64,000 bases of DNA from Nitrospira sp. GTDB lineage: Bacteria; Nitrospirota; Nitrospiria; Nitrospirales; UBA8639. Below, piece by piece: positions 9,093 through 18,525 of the stretch (the stretch's first letter is position 1; every line of letters starts with the position of its first letter). The position numbers and the translations under genes are program-made. The notes beneath the pieces are model-generated. The model searched no databases, had not been told where the DNA came from, and saw nothing but the letters and a program-made list of their open reading frames with translations. Location: the NCBI GenBank assembly GCA_024760505.1, contig CP058931.1, positions 2,118,001 to 2,182,000 of the forward strand, written 5' to 3'.

Positions 9093-10121
9093 ATGATCAT
9101 CCGCGCTCGGGCGCCTCTTCGGCTTGGCCTGGCTGGCGGCGGGACTGATGTGTCGCCCTATTGTGATTTGTATGGCGGTTGTGTGCTCAATGCCACTATT
9201 GATCGATATGCCTATGCGGTGCTGGAGGTGTTGACGAGCCATAAGGTGCAGTTTTGTTCTGCTGATCGCCAGCATTTTAGTGAGTATCAGTTGGGAGAAG
9301 CCATTCCCCGCAATGGAGGTGTCGATTTACATCGAGCCGTCTATCTGTACATGGTCGAGCAGTATAATGAAGGACGGCCGTTGCCTGTGAAAGTCACCAC
9401 TTACTGCGATGCCCCTGTAGGATCTGGGTTAGGATCCTCCTCGACTCTGGTCGTGGCGATGCTTAAGGCCTTTGCGGAATTGCTGAACGTCCCGCTTGAC
9501 GATTATGCGTTGGCTCATTTGGCGTTTAAGATTGAGCGAGTCGATTGTGGTCTGCAAGGTGGGAGACAGGATCAATACGCCGCGACATTTGGGGGGTTTA
9601 ACTTTATTGAGTTTTATGCAGACAATCGGGTGATCGTCAATCCCTTGCGTATCAAAAACTGGATCATCTGTGAGTTGGAGGCCTCATTAGTGCTTTTTTT
9701 TACTGGTGTGTCCAGATCTTCCGCAAAGATCATCAGTGATCAGAGTACCAATGTTGAGGCTGGCACTGACTTGGCCGTTTCTGCCATGCATGCCATGAAG
9801 CGTGAGGCCTGTACGATGAAGGAGAGCCTGTTGAAAGGGGATTTCCCTGGACTGGTTGAGTCCATGCGCGAGGGGTGGGTCAGCAAGAAACGTTCAGCCA
9901 AGAGTGTGTCCAACGCGCATATCGATGAAATCTATGAAGCGGCGGTCAAAGCTGGAGCCTTGGCCGGAAAGGTATCGGGGGCTGGCGGTGGAGGATTTAT
10001 GATGTTTTTTGTCCCACCGGAAAAACGCATGGAAGTAATTTTTGCGTTAAAAAATTTCTCCGGCCAAGTCAGTAACTGTCATTTTACCAAATACGGGATG
10101 CAAGGTTGGAAGATAGAATAA
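9093..10121 (+). CDS. hddA: D-glycero-alpha-D-manno-heptose 7-phosphate kinase (GHMP family)
   Basis: The 342-residue protein is a GHMP kinase. The opening MIIRARAPLRLGLAGGGTD is characteristic of the HddA/FKP-like branch, the glycine-serine ATP loop is DAPVGSGLGSSSTLVVAM (about 107-124), and the C-terminal motif is KVSGAGGGGFMMFF. HddA phosphorylates D-glycero-D-manno-heptose 7-phosphate at C1 on the way to GDP-D-glycero-alpha-D-manno-heptose. The guanylyltransferase partner follows at 10374, which supports this over other GHMP sugar kinases. The isomerase GmhA and phosphatase GmhB are not in the window. The start is fixed by GGAGGG six bases upstream of the ATG. Confidence 0.82.
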   Translation: MIIRARAPLRLGLAGGGTDVSPYCDLYGGCVLNATIDRYAYAVLEVLTSHKVQFCSADRQHFSEYQLGEAIPRNGGVDLHRAVYLYMVEQYNEGRPLPVKVTTYCDAPVGSGLGSSSTLVVAMLKAFAELLNVPLDDYALAHLAFKIERVDCGLQGGRQDQYAATFGGFNFIEFYADNRVIVNPLRIKNWIICELEASLVLFFTGVSRSSAKIISDQSTNVEAGTDLAVSAMHAMKREACTMKESLLKGDFPGLVESMREGWVSKKRSAKSVSNAHIDEIYEAAVKAGALAGKVSGAGGGGFMMFFVPPEKRMEVIFALKNFSGQVSNCHFTKYGMQGWKIE

Positions 10122-10373
10122 CTTGAATTGTGTGTAAGACGTCAGACCGCGGTTGATCTCTTTAAATGGTTGCTTGAAAAAACCGAATGTGTTGGTGAGG
10201 TAAATTGATGACCTGCTTAGTCCGAATAACGATGGACAGGGATTGTAAGTTTTTGGGCTGATGCGTATTCAACTGAATTGTTCCGTGAGAAGCTGAGTCG
10301 CTGATATTTTTGCGCCGGGGTTATCCTCCTCTCTCATGTGGTTGATTTTTGTCTGAAGACAGGAGTGATTCAT

Positions 10374-11090
10374 GTGGTTCAAGTAGGAATCAGAAGGGCC
10401 ATTATTCTGGCTGGGGGACGTGGCGAAAGGCTTCAGCCTGTCGTTCCCGATCTTCCTAAACCCATGGCGCCTGTTAGAGGCCGGCCATTTTTGGAGTATA
10501 TTCTCGATAGACTTGTAGATGCTGGGCTGACCGAAGTTACTCTATCGGTTGGGTATAAGGCGGAGGTCATTGAAGAGCATTTTGGTCAGGCTTACCGCTC
10601 ACTTCAAATCAGATATTCAAGGGAAAGCTATCCTTTAGGAACAGGAGGAGCGATGGCCTTAGCGCTAAAAGGCGATGAGTCCTCTCCGGTTTTGGTCCTT
10701 AATGCCGACACGCTCGTTGACATTGATTATCCGGCCCTGATGGCCTGGTATGCACAGACCCCGTCTCAGGTCGCGATAGTACTTCGGCATGTTCCTGATG
10801 TGAGCCGGTATGGTGCCGTCGTGCTCCTGGGTGAACGGGTCGTAGAGTTTCAAGAAAAAGGTCAGGAAGGCCCAGGCCTAGTAAACGCAGGTGTGTACGT
10901 TGTGGGACCTGAAATCTTTTCCCAATATGGAAGCGGAGGGCACTTTTCCTTTGAGACGGATATCCTCCAGCCGTATTGTCGAGAGCTGCAGCCTCGCGCA
11001 TTTGTCACCACAGGATATTTTATTGATATCGGCACGCCAAGCGACTATGAACGCGCTCAGAGAGAAGTGATTTTTACTCGGGTCAATTGA
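10374..11090 (+). CDS. hddC: Probable D-glycero-alpha-D-manno-heptose 1-phosphate guanylyltransferase
   Basis: This is a nucleotidyltransferase-fold protein. RRAIILAGGRGERLQP with KPMAPVRGRPFLEYIL carries the nucleotide-binding GGxGxR loop and the catalytic PKP-type lysine, and VLNADTLVDID supplies the metal-binding Asp. Its length of about 238 residues and its position after the GHMP kinase fit HddC, which joins GTP and heptose 1-phosphate to GDP-heptose. Other NDP-sugar pyrophosphorylases look alike, so substrate assignment rests on context. I prefer GTG 10374, preceded by AGGAG, over the upstream GTG 10338. A 250-bp gap separates it from hddA. Confidence 0.75.
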   Translation: MVQVGIRRAIILAGGRGERLQPVVPDLPKPMAPVRGRPFLEYILDRLVDAGLTEVTLSVGYKAEVIEEHFGQAYRSLQIRYSRESYPLGTGGAMALALKGDESSPVLVLNADTLVDIDYPALMAWYAQTPSQVAIVLRHVPDVSRYGAVVLLGERVVEFQEKGQEGPGLVNAGVYVVGPEIFSQYGSGGHFSFETDILQPYCRELQPRAFVTTGYFIDIGTPSDYERAQREVIFTRVN

Positions 11091-11133
11091 ACGGCATCGG
11101 TTCGGCAATAGTTTTGCCATTATGGAGAGCGGG

Positions 11134-11937
11134 ATGGGATTTGAGAAAGAGTTCGAACAGTTTTGGAAGAAGGGATACCTGATTGTTCCGGATCTGTTCG
11201 ACCAGGAAGAGATGCATATTCTGAAGAATATCATCGTGAATCATGAGGGGATGAAACAGCGGGCTGAAGGTCTCATGGATAAAGTTTCTCAGGGAAAACG
11301 GCCCTCTTTTGAAACCATTTTTGTGTGGAATGATACAGCGGGAAATGATGTCTTCGCCAAAGCCACCCGACGTGCGTCGATTTTCGATCGATTGGAATAT
11401 TTTTTTAACGATTCGATATACGTGTATCATAATAAAATTACCTTGAAATATCCCGGTATGGTCGGATTCCGCTATCATCAGGATTATGCCTATTGGTATG
11501 GAATGGGGAATTTGTATCCGGATATGGCTACGGTTCTCATTGCCGTTGACCCGATGACCAGGGAAAATGGGTGTTTGAAAATTCTCGAGGGGTCTCATAA
11601 GATGGGCAGGATTGACCATGTGTTTCATGATGGGGTGTCTGACAGCGGTGTTTGTCAGGACCGCCTGGCTGTCATTGAAACGCGTTTGCCGGAAGTATAC
11701 GTGGAATTGAAGCGAGGAGATGTCGTGATGTTTCATTGTAATACCCTGCATGGTTCCAATGATAACGCGTCTCCCCATTCCAGAATCGCCTTAATCGGTT
11801 GTTATAATACTAAATCAAATAATCCGTATAAGTCGGCAGGGGGCCATCCCTTCTATCAGGTTCAAGAACGAGTGTTGGGAAAAATAACAGAACAGGATTC
11901 AAGCAGCCTTCCTGATTTTGATTTACAATTTTCCTGA
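11134..11937 (+). CDS. Phytanoyl-CoA dioxygenase (PhyH)-family oxygenase, second copy
   Basis: A protein of about 267 residues with the PhyH core: YHQDYAYW supplies the His-x-Asp iron ligands, ENGCLKILEGSHKMG is the conserved mid-block, and LHGSNDNASPHSRIAL carries the distal His and the Arg for 2-oxoglutarate. It is not a close copy of the oxygenase at 3259. ATG 11134 is preceded by GGAG at good spacing, while ATG 11122 has none, so I use the shorter form. The substrate is unknown; the position suggests modification of a glycan or lipid-linked precursor. Confidence 0.8.
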   Translation: MGFEKEFEQFWKKGYLIVPDLFDQEEMHILKNIIVNHEGMKQRAEGLMDKVSQGKRPSFETIFVWNDTAGNDVFAKATRRASIFDRLEYFFNDSIYVYHNKITLKYPGMVGFRYHQDYAYWYGMGNLYPDMATVLIAVDPMTRENGCLKILEGSHKMGRIDHVFHDGVSDSGVCQDRLAVIETRLPEVYVELKRGDVVMFHCNTLHGSNDNASPHSRIALIGCYNTKSNNPYKSAGGHPFYQVQERVLGKITEQDSSSLPDFDLQFS

Positions 11938-12062
11938 TGTCACTTCAGAGTTTGTCCCGGAGGATAACTGCCCTGTTACTGTTTGACGATAATTAATGTG
12001 CCAATAAGGCTCGAACCTGAAATGACCAAGGTGTTGGGAAAGGCCAGGGAGGGAATAGCAAA

Positions 12063-12299
12063 ATGAAACATTTAGGGGGTTTTCTTGCAATTAGTATTAC
12101 TCTAATAGTGTTCGGATTCGAAAATTCGGCACAGGCTTACCTTGATCCCGGTACCGGAAGTATGGTGTTGCAACTCTTGTTGGGCGGCATTGCCGGCGCC
12201 GTGGTGATTCTCAAATTGTACTGGAGGCGATTTGTCGGACTATTTCGTGGAAATGCTCGAGAAGAATCCGAACATTCCTCTTCCGAAGATCAGAAGTAA
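12063..12299 (+). CDS. Small membrane protein with YLDPGTGS motif
   Basis: This 78-residue protein has an N-terminal hydrophobic segment (about 5-24) that looks like a signal peptide or membrane anchor, then YLDPGTGSM (26-34). A second hydrophobic helix (about 35-52) and a charged, acidic tail follow. I recall small proteins with a YLDPG(T/S)GS motif beside methyltransferase and membrane sulfatase genes in other bacteria, but know of no assigned function. Its stop codon overlaps the next start (TAATG at 12297-12301), so the two are translationally coupled. It may be an inner-membrane scaffold or regulatory subunit of the block 12063-18136. Confidence 0.75.
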   Translation: MKHLGGFLAISITLIVFGFENSAQAYLDPGTGSMVLQLLLGGIAGAVVILKLYWRRFVGLFRGNAREESEHSSSEDQK

Positions 12300-13699
12300 T
12301 GGGTGGTGTCCAACCCCTTCCAGGATCCTTCCGAGATCCCAGTGGAAACGTGTATCAGCTTGATGGGCGCATCCTTAGGACGGTGAATGAATGTTTTTCT
12401 CGGGATTTCGATTTTGTCACTTCAACGGGATTATTCAAAACGCTTGCGACCGAAGGCTTGCTGCTTCCGTTTGAGGTCGTGTCGTCAGACGTTCTGGGGC
12501 TCTCAGATCCAAAGCCTCGGTATGTTTTGGAAACACCCAGGCTCCCATTTATCTCCTATCCCTATGAATGGTCATTTCCGGCACTGAAGGCCGCCGCACT
12601 CCTGCATTTACGAATCCATTTGCAATCATTGGAAGCCGGGGTCACACTATCCGATGCCTCGGCTTACAATATTCAATTTCAGGGACATCAGCCTGTTTTT
12701 ATTGATCACCTCTCCTTTCGGCGCTACCTCTCCGGTGAAATGTGGGTTGGTCATCGCCAATTTTGCGAACAATTCCTGAACCCTCTGTTGCTGCGCGCAT
12801 TTTTTGGCATATCTCACAACGCCTGGTATAGGGGAACGCAGGAAGGGATTTCAACGGGGGAAATTCGAAAGCTTCTCAAGTGGCGACACTGCTGGAAGTG
12901 GAATGTCTTGAGCCACGTCGTCTTGCAAGATCTTTTCCAAAAAACCTCCACTAAAAATACGAAAAGTCTTCAGGATCATTCGTTGGCCCAGGCCTCGTTC
13001 CCGCTTTCTTCTTTCAAAGCGATGTTGGAAAAAATGTTTCATTGGATTAGCCAATTGACACCTCTGAATAAGGGTGAAAGCACTTGGGGGGATTACGATA
13101 AGACCTGCAGTTATTCTTCCACGGAAATCCAATCTAAAAAGCAATTCATTCTTGAATTTGCCCAGACGGTCCAGCCTGGACTGATATGGGATTTTGGGTG
13201 TAATACGGGTGAATATTCGGAGGCGGCGTTGAATGGCGGGGCACGGAACGTCGTGGGATTTGACTTTGATCAGGGAGCATTGGATGGCAGTTATCGTCGA
13301 GCAGTCGAGAGACGTCTCTCTTTTCAAGCTCTGTTTATGGATGCGGCTAATCCGAGTCCAAATCAAGGGTGGAATGGTCACGAGCGGGAAAGTCTGCAGT
13401 CCCGGGCTTCAGCGGATGCCATCCTCGCCTTGGCTCTTGTTCATCACTTAGCTATTGCTAGGAATATTCCATTGGTTCAGGTTGTCAATTGGCTGATCGC
13501 ACTTGCGCCACAGGGGGTCATCGAATTTGTTCCGAAAAATGATCCTATGGTGCAAGAATTATTAAGTCTACGTCAGGATATTTTCCCTGATTACACGGCG
13601 GAACATTTCATAGCGCTTTTGGAAAAAAAAGCCGTGATCATTAAGAATGAAATCGTCTCAAAAAGCGGACGAGTATTGGTGTGGTTTAAACGAAAGTAA
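12299..13699 (+). CDS. Large SAM-dependent methyltransferase, NoeA-like
   Basis: The 466-residue protein has two parts. The N-terminal 270 residues include ETPRLPFISYPYEWSFPALK and VTLSDASAYNIQFQGHQPVFIDHLSF, a layout reminiscent of kinase-fold lipid or sugar-binding regions. A class I methyltransferase domain begins at about 290 with LIWDFGCNTGEYSEAALNGG (motif I) and VVGFDFDQGALDG (motif II). I recall this arrangement from NoeA-like proteins linked to nodulation factors and surface glycans. The coupled YLDPGTGS mini-protein upstream and the membrane sulfatase-like gene downstream make a joint envelope-modification role plausible. The acceptor is not known. Confidence 0.75.
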   Translation: MGGVQPLPGSFRDPSGNVYQLDGRILRTVNECFSRDFDFVTSTGLFKTLATEGLLLPFEVVSSDVLGLSDPKPRYVLETPRLPFISYPYEWSFPALKAAALLHLRIHLQSLEAGVTLSDASAYNIQFQGHQPVFIDHLSFRRYLSGEMWVGHRQFCEQFLNPLLLRAFFGISHNAWYRGTQEGISTGEIRKLLKWRHCWKWNVLSHVVLQDLFQKTSTKNTKSLQDHSLAQASFPLSSFKAMLEKMFHWISQLTPLNKGESTWGDYDKTCSYSSTEIQSKKQFILEFAQTVQPGLIWDFGCNTGEYSEAALNGGARNVVGFDFDQGALDGSYRRAVERRLSFQALFMDAANPSPNQGWNGHERESLQSRASADAILALALVHHLAIARNIPLVQVVNWLIALAPQGVIEFVPKNDPMVQELLSLRQDIFPDYTAEHFIALLEKKAVIIKNEIVSKSGRVLVWFKRK

Positions 13700-13911
13700 T
13701 TCAGGAGCTTGTCCCCTGGTCGAATGTACTGGAGCATTTGAACCATCATGAAAAATCTGAGGTGTCGCTGAAAAACGCCTTGAATATTTCCGCACGCTTT
13801 CCTCAAAGACACTTTTTATTCTCACCATAAACATCTGAATTTGCCCTAATCTCTGTCATCAGGGAACTAAATGACCACTTCGTCAGATGAACAAATATAA
13901 CTGGTATTCGT

Positions 13912-16479
13912 ATGGTCCTTATTGAATTTTTGCACCTGTTTGCTCTCGCTGGCTTTGCCGTTGCTCAGCCGCTCTATGATCTTCTTGGGCAGAACCCCGA
14001 GTTTTTTGTTTCTTATAAGGCCGGTCCAGAGCTTATCATCGGCATGGTCTTCGTCCTTTCGATGGGGATGGCATTAGGCCTCATGCTGCTTGAACTTGCC
14101 GCTTGGCCGTTTGGTGAACGTGTTCGGAATAGCCTGCATTTGGTATTTGTCTTTGGCCTGGCGTTCCTCACTGTCCTGCCTCCGGTGCAGCGATTGGTGG
14201 GTGAATCCGATCTTTTGATTGTCGGGTTTGCATTGCTGATTGGTTTTCTCTTTTCGGTCCTTTATGTTCGCTGGCAGGCGGTCCGGCTGTTTCTTACAGT
14301 GCTTTCGCCGGTCGTGGTGGCATTTCCGCTGTGGTTTTTGTTGTTTACCCCTGTGGGTCGTCTGGTTTTCCCGGATACCATTGAAGCACAGGCTGACATT
14401 GAGATTAACAATCCTGTCCCGGTTGTCCTTATTGTGCTGGATGAATTCAACATCACCGCGTTATTGGATGCCGAAGGTCGGATCGATCCGGTGCGTTTCC
14501 CAAACTTTGCCGCCTTGGCGTCGCAAAGTCAGTGGTATACCAATGCAGCTGCAACCTATGTAGAAACCGCAGTTGCGGTGTCTGCTATTTTGACGGGGCG
14601 GAAACCGAGAGGTGATATTCGGCTTAACCCGACGGCAACAGATCATCCTCAAAATCTGTTCACAATGTTGGGAGACCGTTATGCTCTGAATGTCGTGGAG
14701 TCTGTGACAAGACTTTGTCCCCAAAACCTATGCAAGGAAGAAGATACTGCTGCTGGTTCGTCTCTTCGTTACAAGTCCTTTTTTGCGGATCTGGCAGTGA
14801 TATTTTTGCATATTATTGCTCCACCACAATTAGGAAAACAGTTGCCCCCGCTCCACGCTCAATGGACGGGTTTCGGCAAGGAATTGTTGAAAAATGGGAT
14901 TCTTGGGCAGAAGGAGAGTCGTATCCATCTTGATCTTGCTACCAAGGAGAATACCTCAAGAGAGACGTATCTGACTTCTTTCCTTTCTCAAATAAAGGAA
15001 ACCACAATCCCTGTCCTCCATTTCCTTCATGTCGTCCTCCCTCATACGAAATATGAGTATCTGGAGTCCGGTCATCAATATGGAAGCAACAGCGGACACA
15101 TTCCTGCCGGTTGGATTGATGGCCCTGGTTGGGGGGGGAGGTGGATAGGGAAAGAACCCTTGATTCTCACGGCGTACCACCAATACCTTCACCAAATTGG
15201 ATATGTTGATCAATTCCTAGGGAAATTGCGACGTTCACTTGAGACCGCACATCTTTTCGATAAGGCTCTGATTATTCTGACAGCAGATCATGGTGTTTCC
15301 TTTCAGCGTGGGCTATCCATGCGAGAGGTACAAAAAGGAAATGAGAGCGACATTCTAAAGGTTCCCATGTTCGTCAAGCTACCTGGGCAACGAGAGGGAA
15401 CCCTCAGTGAGCGATTTGTCAGTGGCCTTGATGTGTTGCCAACCATTGCCGATGTCCTTGGTTTAAATATCCCCAAGGCTATAGATGGGTTTTCCATGTT
15501 GGACAATGAAATCCCACCGAGGGACGAGATAGATTTTCTTGGAGTAGGAAAAATTCAAGCCCAGGTCCTGAAGGGGTTTCCTCGCCTCAAGTGGCAGGTC
15601 GAACATTTTGGAGAGCACACGGCACTCGACCGACTTGTGCCAAAAGGGCCGGCTTCAAACTTGATTGGACAAGAACTTGGCGATTTGGTCATTGGTCACT
15701 CAACTTCCCTAACATATCTAAATGAAAATCCTCATCAATTAGATCAGGTGCATCTTGAAAGCGGATACCTACCTGCTCTTTTTAGCGGACAAATTATTGG
15801 CACGAGTCGCCGAAACTTACCGATTGCCATTTCTCTTAATGGCCGAATTTGGGCTACTGCCCAGGCATCCTTATGGGATGGGAAACGGAATTATTTTTCT
15901 GTTTTATTTCCCCCTTCAGCTTTTCAGTCAGGTGAGAACCAAGTGAGGGTATTTCTGATTGGAGATCATGATGCAAAATTAACTCCCATACCCTTGGCAA
16001 TTCAGGGGGCTTTGAGTGATGAGCAGACAATGATCCGTTTGCAACCCGGAGCCTCGGGGCAATCAAGGCTTGTGTTCTCCGGTGAGCGGGAGATCTTGGT
16101 CAATGTGGGTGAAAAACATCTGACTGGGAATCTGGATCGTGTTCTTCTTTCAGATGAATCAATTGTTGTGGAGGGATGGGCTGCTGATCTTGAAAAGAAT
16201 CAACCGGCTGAAGAGGTTTTCATTTTCACAAACGGAAAATTAACGGCTAGTGCAGAAGTTGGAATCTCCAGACAAGATGTCGTGGAGGCTCATCAACACA
16301 AGGCATTGTTCCACAGTGGGTTCAGGATTAAAATCCCGGTGAAAGTTCTCAAGCCTTATCCAAGTGATATCAAACTCATTGTTGTCTCATTAAACAACCG
16401 AGCATGGGAATTCTCCTTTTCTCCCAAACAATTGGATTTTATTCGCTCCACGCTTGAGGAAGAGAATTTCAGCCAATGA
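13912..16479 (+). CDS. Polytopic membrane protein with extracytoplasmic sulfatase/phosphoglycerol-transferase fold
   Basis: The 855-residue protein begins with about five hydrophobic helices (residues 1-150). A domain of the alkaline phosphatase/sulfatase superfamily follows: VVLIVLDEFN gives the first metal Asp, TYVETAVAVSAILTGRKP is the position of the catalytic Thr/Ser, and LIILTADHGVSFQRG carries the conserved Asp-His pair. The last 230 residues look like beta-rich accessory domains. Relatives transfer phosphoglycerol, phosphoethanolamine or sulfate groups on envelope polymers. No typical cysteine sulfatase motif (CxPxR) is present, which favours a phospho-transferase or hydrolase role. 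No clear ribosome-binding site precedes ATG 13912. Confidence 0.8.
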   Translation: MVLIEFLHLFALAGFAVAQPLYDLLGQNPEFFVSYKAGPELIIGMVFVLSMGMALGLMLLELAAWPFGERVRNSLHLVFVFGLAFLTVLPPVQRLVGESDLLIVGFALLIGFLFSVLYVRWQAVRLFLTVLSPVVVAFPLWFLLFTPVGRLVFPDTIEAQADIEINNPVPVVLIVLDEFNITALLDAEGRIDPVRFPNFAALASQSQWYTNAAATYVETAVAVSAILTGRKPRGDIRLNPTATDHPQNLFTMLGDRYALNVVESVTRLCPQNLCKEEDTAAGSSLRYKSFFADLAVIFLHIIAPPQLGKQLPPLHAQWTGFGKELLKNGILGQKESRIHLDLATKENTSRETYLTSFLSQIKETTIPVLHFLHVVLPHTKYEYLESGHQYGSNSGHIPAGWIDGPGWGGRWIGKEPLILTAYHQYLHQIGYVDQFLGKLRRSLETAHLFDKALIILTADHGVSFQRGLSMREVQKGNESDILKVPMFVKLPGQREGTLSERFVSGLDVLPTIADVLGLNIPKAIDGFSMLDNEIPPRDEIDFLGVGKIQAQVLKGFPRLKWQVEHFGEHTALDRLVPKGPASNLIGQELGDLVIGHSTSLTYLNENPHQLDQVHLESGYLPALFSGQIIGTSRRNLPIAISLNGRIWATAQASLWDGKRNYFSVLFPPSAFQSGENQVRVFLIGDHDAKLTPIPLAIQGALSDEQTMIRLQPGASGQSRLVFSGEREILVNVGEKHLTGNLDRVLLSDESIVVEGWAADLEKNQPAEEVFIFTNGKLTASAEVGISRQDVVEAHQHKALFHSGFRIKIPVKVLKPYPSDIKLIVVSLNNRAWEFSFSPKQLDFIRSTLEEENFSQ

Positions 16480-16924
16480 CCAGGCCAATAATGGCACATC
16501 CAGTTATTAGTCGTTACAAAACCACGCTATCGCTTGCCCGGAACCCCATAAACACATTTTATTATGTGAGGTACAGTTCCAGCTTTTGATTTAGTTCGGT
16601 GCTTAGCACCTGGCATTCGAGCCCTTTTAGGATTGTCAGGGATGCGCTCTTCACATCGGAATGAGTGGGGCATATTTTGTGGATTCGTCTGGCCTGTATT
16701 TCATGGAAGATACGCTAGGTTTGGTCTGTCTAGTTCCGGAAACCAAAAGCTTGTTCTCGCTGCGATTGTTGTTCACTAATCAGGGTCAGGGGATTGAACC
16801 GGTTTCCCCACCATATTTCCTAAAACCTCCTTTTGATGATGATTAAATCGAAAAAGAATATTCAAAATTAACGGTAAGCTCCCGTCTCCTTGGGGGCGAG
16901 CATGCGGTGTAATCCTTAAAGAAA
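16480..16924 (+). other. Gap without a convincing gene
   Basis: These 445 bp between the sulfatase-fold gene and the SGNH gene hold only short open frames with no ribosome-binding site and no recognisable protein. I see no clear terminator. A promoter for the SGNH gene could lie here, but no well-formed -35/-10 pair stands out. Confidence 0.5.
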
Positions 16925-18136
16925 ATGAAACAGAACGCAGTCATAGTTATGGGATCGACAATTGTTGCTATTTTTATAATGGAAGCCTTACTGCGTGGGA
17001 TTGGAATTCCAGCGAAACTTAACTCAGGTTGGGGATGGGAAGATTCGGCAGGTAGAAAATTATCAAAATATGAGGCTTTGACAACCAATCAATTTGGATA
17101 TCGAGGGCAAAATATTAACTATGATACCGATGACTATGTGGTGTTGCTTGTGGGTGACAGCCAGGTCGAGGCGTATGCAGGTCAACCGGAACATATGCCT
17201 GAACAGTTTCTTCAGGAATCGTTAGCTAGTCAGTTGCATCAACCAGTAAAAGTGTTTTCTCTTGGCTCTTCAGGGTGGGGACAGGACCAACAGCTTTTGG
17301 CCATTCAAGAATACTTTAGGGTATATAGGGCCGACTTGGTTTTATTGTGGGCAACCCCAGGAAATGACTTTTGGGAAAATGCGTTTCCAGATAGAAGTGC
17401 GACTTCGCAGGCGGGACCCTTGAAGCCAACCTTTAGGCTGATGGAGGGTGAGCTCCATGGCCCTTATTTTACCTCAGGATCCTACTTGCATAATAGTGCC
17501 ATTGCCCAATTAATAGAGGCGGTGATGGCAAATTTACAAAATGAGACTTTAGAGCAACGCATTCTTCGCCGTTGGCTTCAAGACATGCCATCGTCCCATA
17601 AAACTCATAAAGCCGAAAATGAACATGTATGTGAGAGGCTGACAGTGATTAATCAAGTAGAGTTTTTCAATACGATATTTGATCTCAATAATGAAATTGG
17701 TTACACCGTAAGGTCGGGGGAAGATTTTCTGCATAGCAGAAGCCACTTTTCTCCTTTTATGATAAATCCATCCAGGCGAGATGAATATCTGGTGGCGATT
17801 ACAGAACGTCTATTGTGGCATGTTAAAGGGGAAGTAGAAAGGCATCATTCAAAATTCCTTGCGTTCTATCCTGTTCGAGAAGATTTTGATAAGCGAGGAA
17901 TGCAAATGGTTAAGTGTGTGACGGATTTTCAAGGGAATAAATTTAAAGTTTCCTTGGATTATGCAGGCCGTTTGAAAGATGTCATCTCCTCTGAAGACTT
18001 AGTTGTCTTTGATTTGCCGGGTGGGAACGAAATTGTGGTTTCACCAAGTGATAGGCATTTAAATGATTTTGGAAATGAATTAGCTATGAAAAAACTGAGT
18101 CTGATTTTGATAGAGCGTGCCCTGGTCAATCGATGA
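16925..18136 (+). CDS. Membrane-anchored SGNH/GDSL-type hydrolase or acyltransferase-like protein
   Basis: The 403-residue protein has one N-terminal hydrophobic anchor (about 5-22). LLVGDSQVEAYAGQ (block I with the nucleophilic Ser) and SLGSSGWGQDQQ (block II Gly) follow, with ATPGNDFWEN (block III Asn). The late DRHLNDFGNE supplies the Asp and His of the catalytic dyad. This is the arrangement of SGNH hydrolases, including the AlgX/AlgJ-type O-acetyl transfer proteins of polysaccharide export. Its position after the membrane sulfatase-fold gene fits removal or transfer of acyl groups on an extracytoplasmic glycan. The substrate is unknown. Confidence 0.75.
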   Translation: MKQNAVIVMGSTIVAIFIMEALLRGIGIPAKLNSGWGWEDSAGRKLSKYEALTTNQFGYRGQNINYDTDDYVVLLVGDSQVEAYAGQPEHMPEQFLQESLASQLHQPVKVFSLGSSGWGQDQQLLAIQEYFRVYRADLVLLWATPGNDFWENAFPDRSATSQAGPLKPTFRLMEGELHGPYFTSGSYLHNSAIAQLIEAVMANLQNETLEQRILRRWLQDMPSSHKTHKAENEHVCERLTVINQVEFFNTIFDLNNEIGYTVRSGEDFLHSRSHFSPFMINPSRRDEYLVAITERLLWHVKGEVERHHSKFLAFYPVREDFDKRGMQMVKCVTDFQGNKFKVSLDYAGRLKDVISSEDLVVFDLPGGNEIVVSPSDRHLNDFGNELAMKKLSLILIERALVNR

Positions 18137-18525
18137 TTTTTTCCCCTTTGAGGCTTTGGTGATACCTTGGTTCCGCAATCTTCCGAACAATAATCGGGGT
18201 AACCGAGAATGACAAAACCTTTGACATGCCGGCCCTCCTCCTTTGTGGAGGCAATGCCGACGGGATTTTCATACATGACTGTCTGACTTCACGTTCTTAG
18301 CTGCGAAAACTGTTTTTTACTTTCTGCTGAGTATGCGGACGTTCACTGCAAGCTCACACTTTATCGGCGGCAATGGCACCAGATGGGCAAGATGAGAAGG
18401 GAATAAACCCGCAGAAGCAAAAAGTGTTATTCATGTCTACAGTCTAGAGATTTCACCAACTGGGTGGGAAGGTTGTCGGGAAGCTTTCTGGAAAATAAAC
18501 GCTGGTTGTGACGTAGTAGGATACC
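18137..18525 (+). other. Gap without a convincing gene
   Basis: These 389 bp separate the SGNH gene from the next glycosyltransferase gene. Open frames on either strand are short and lack ribosome-binding sites. One minus-strand frame runs from 18276 into the SGNH gene, but it has no recognisable family or start signal. I see no terminator with a T-run. Confidence 0.5.

Noticed and set aside
17959..18276. 105-codon minus-strand frame at the end of the SGNH gene
   Set aside because: No ribosome-binding site and no known family; half of it lies antisense to a well-supported gene.
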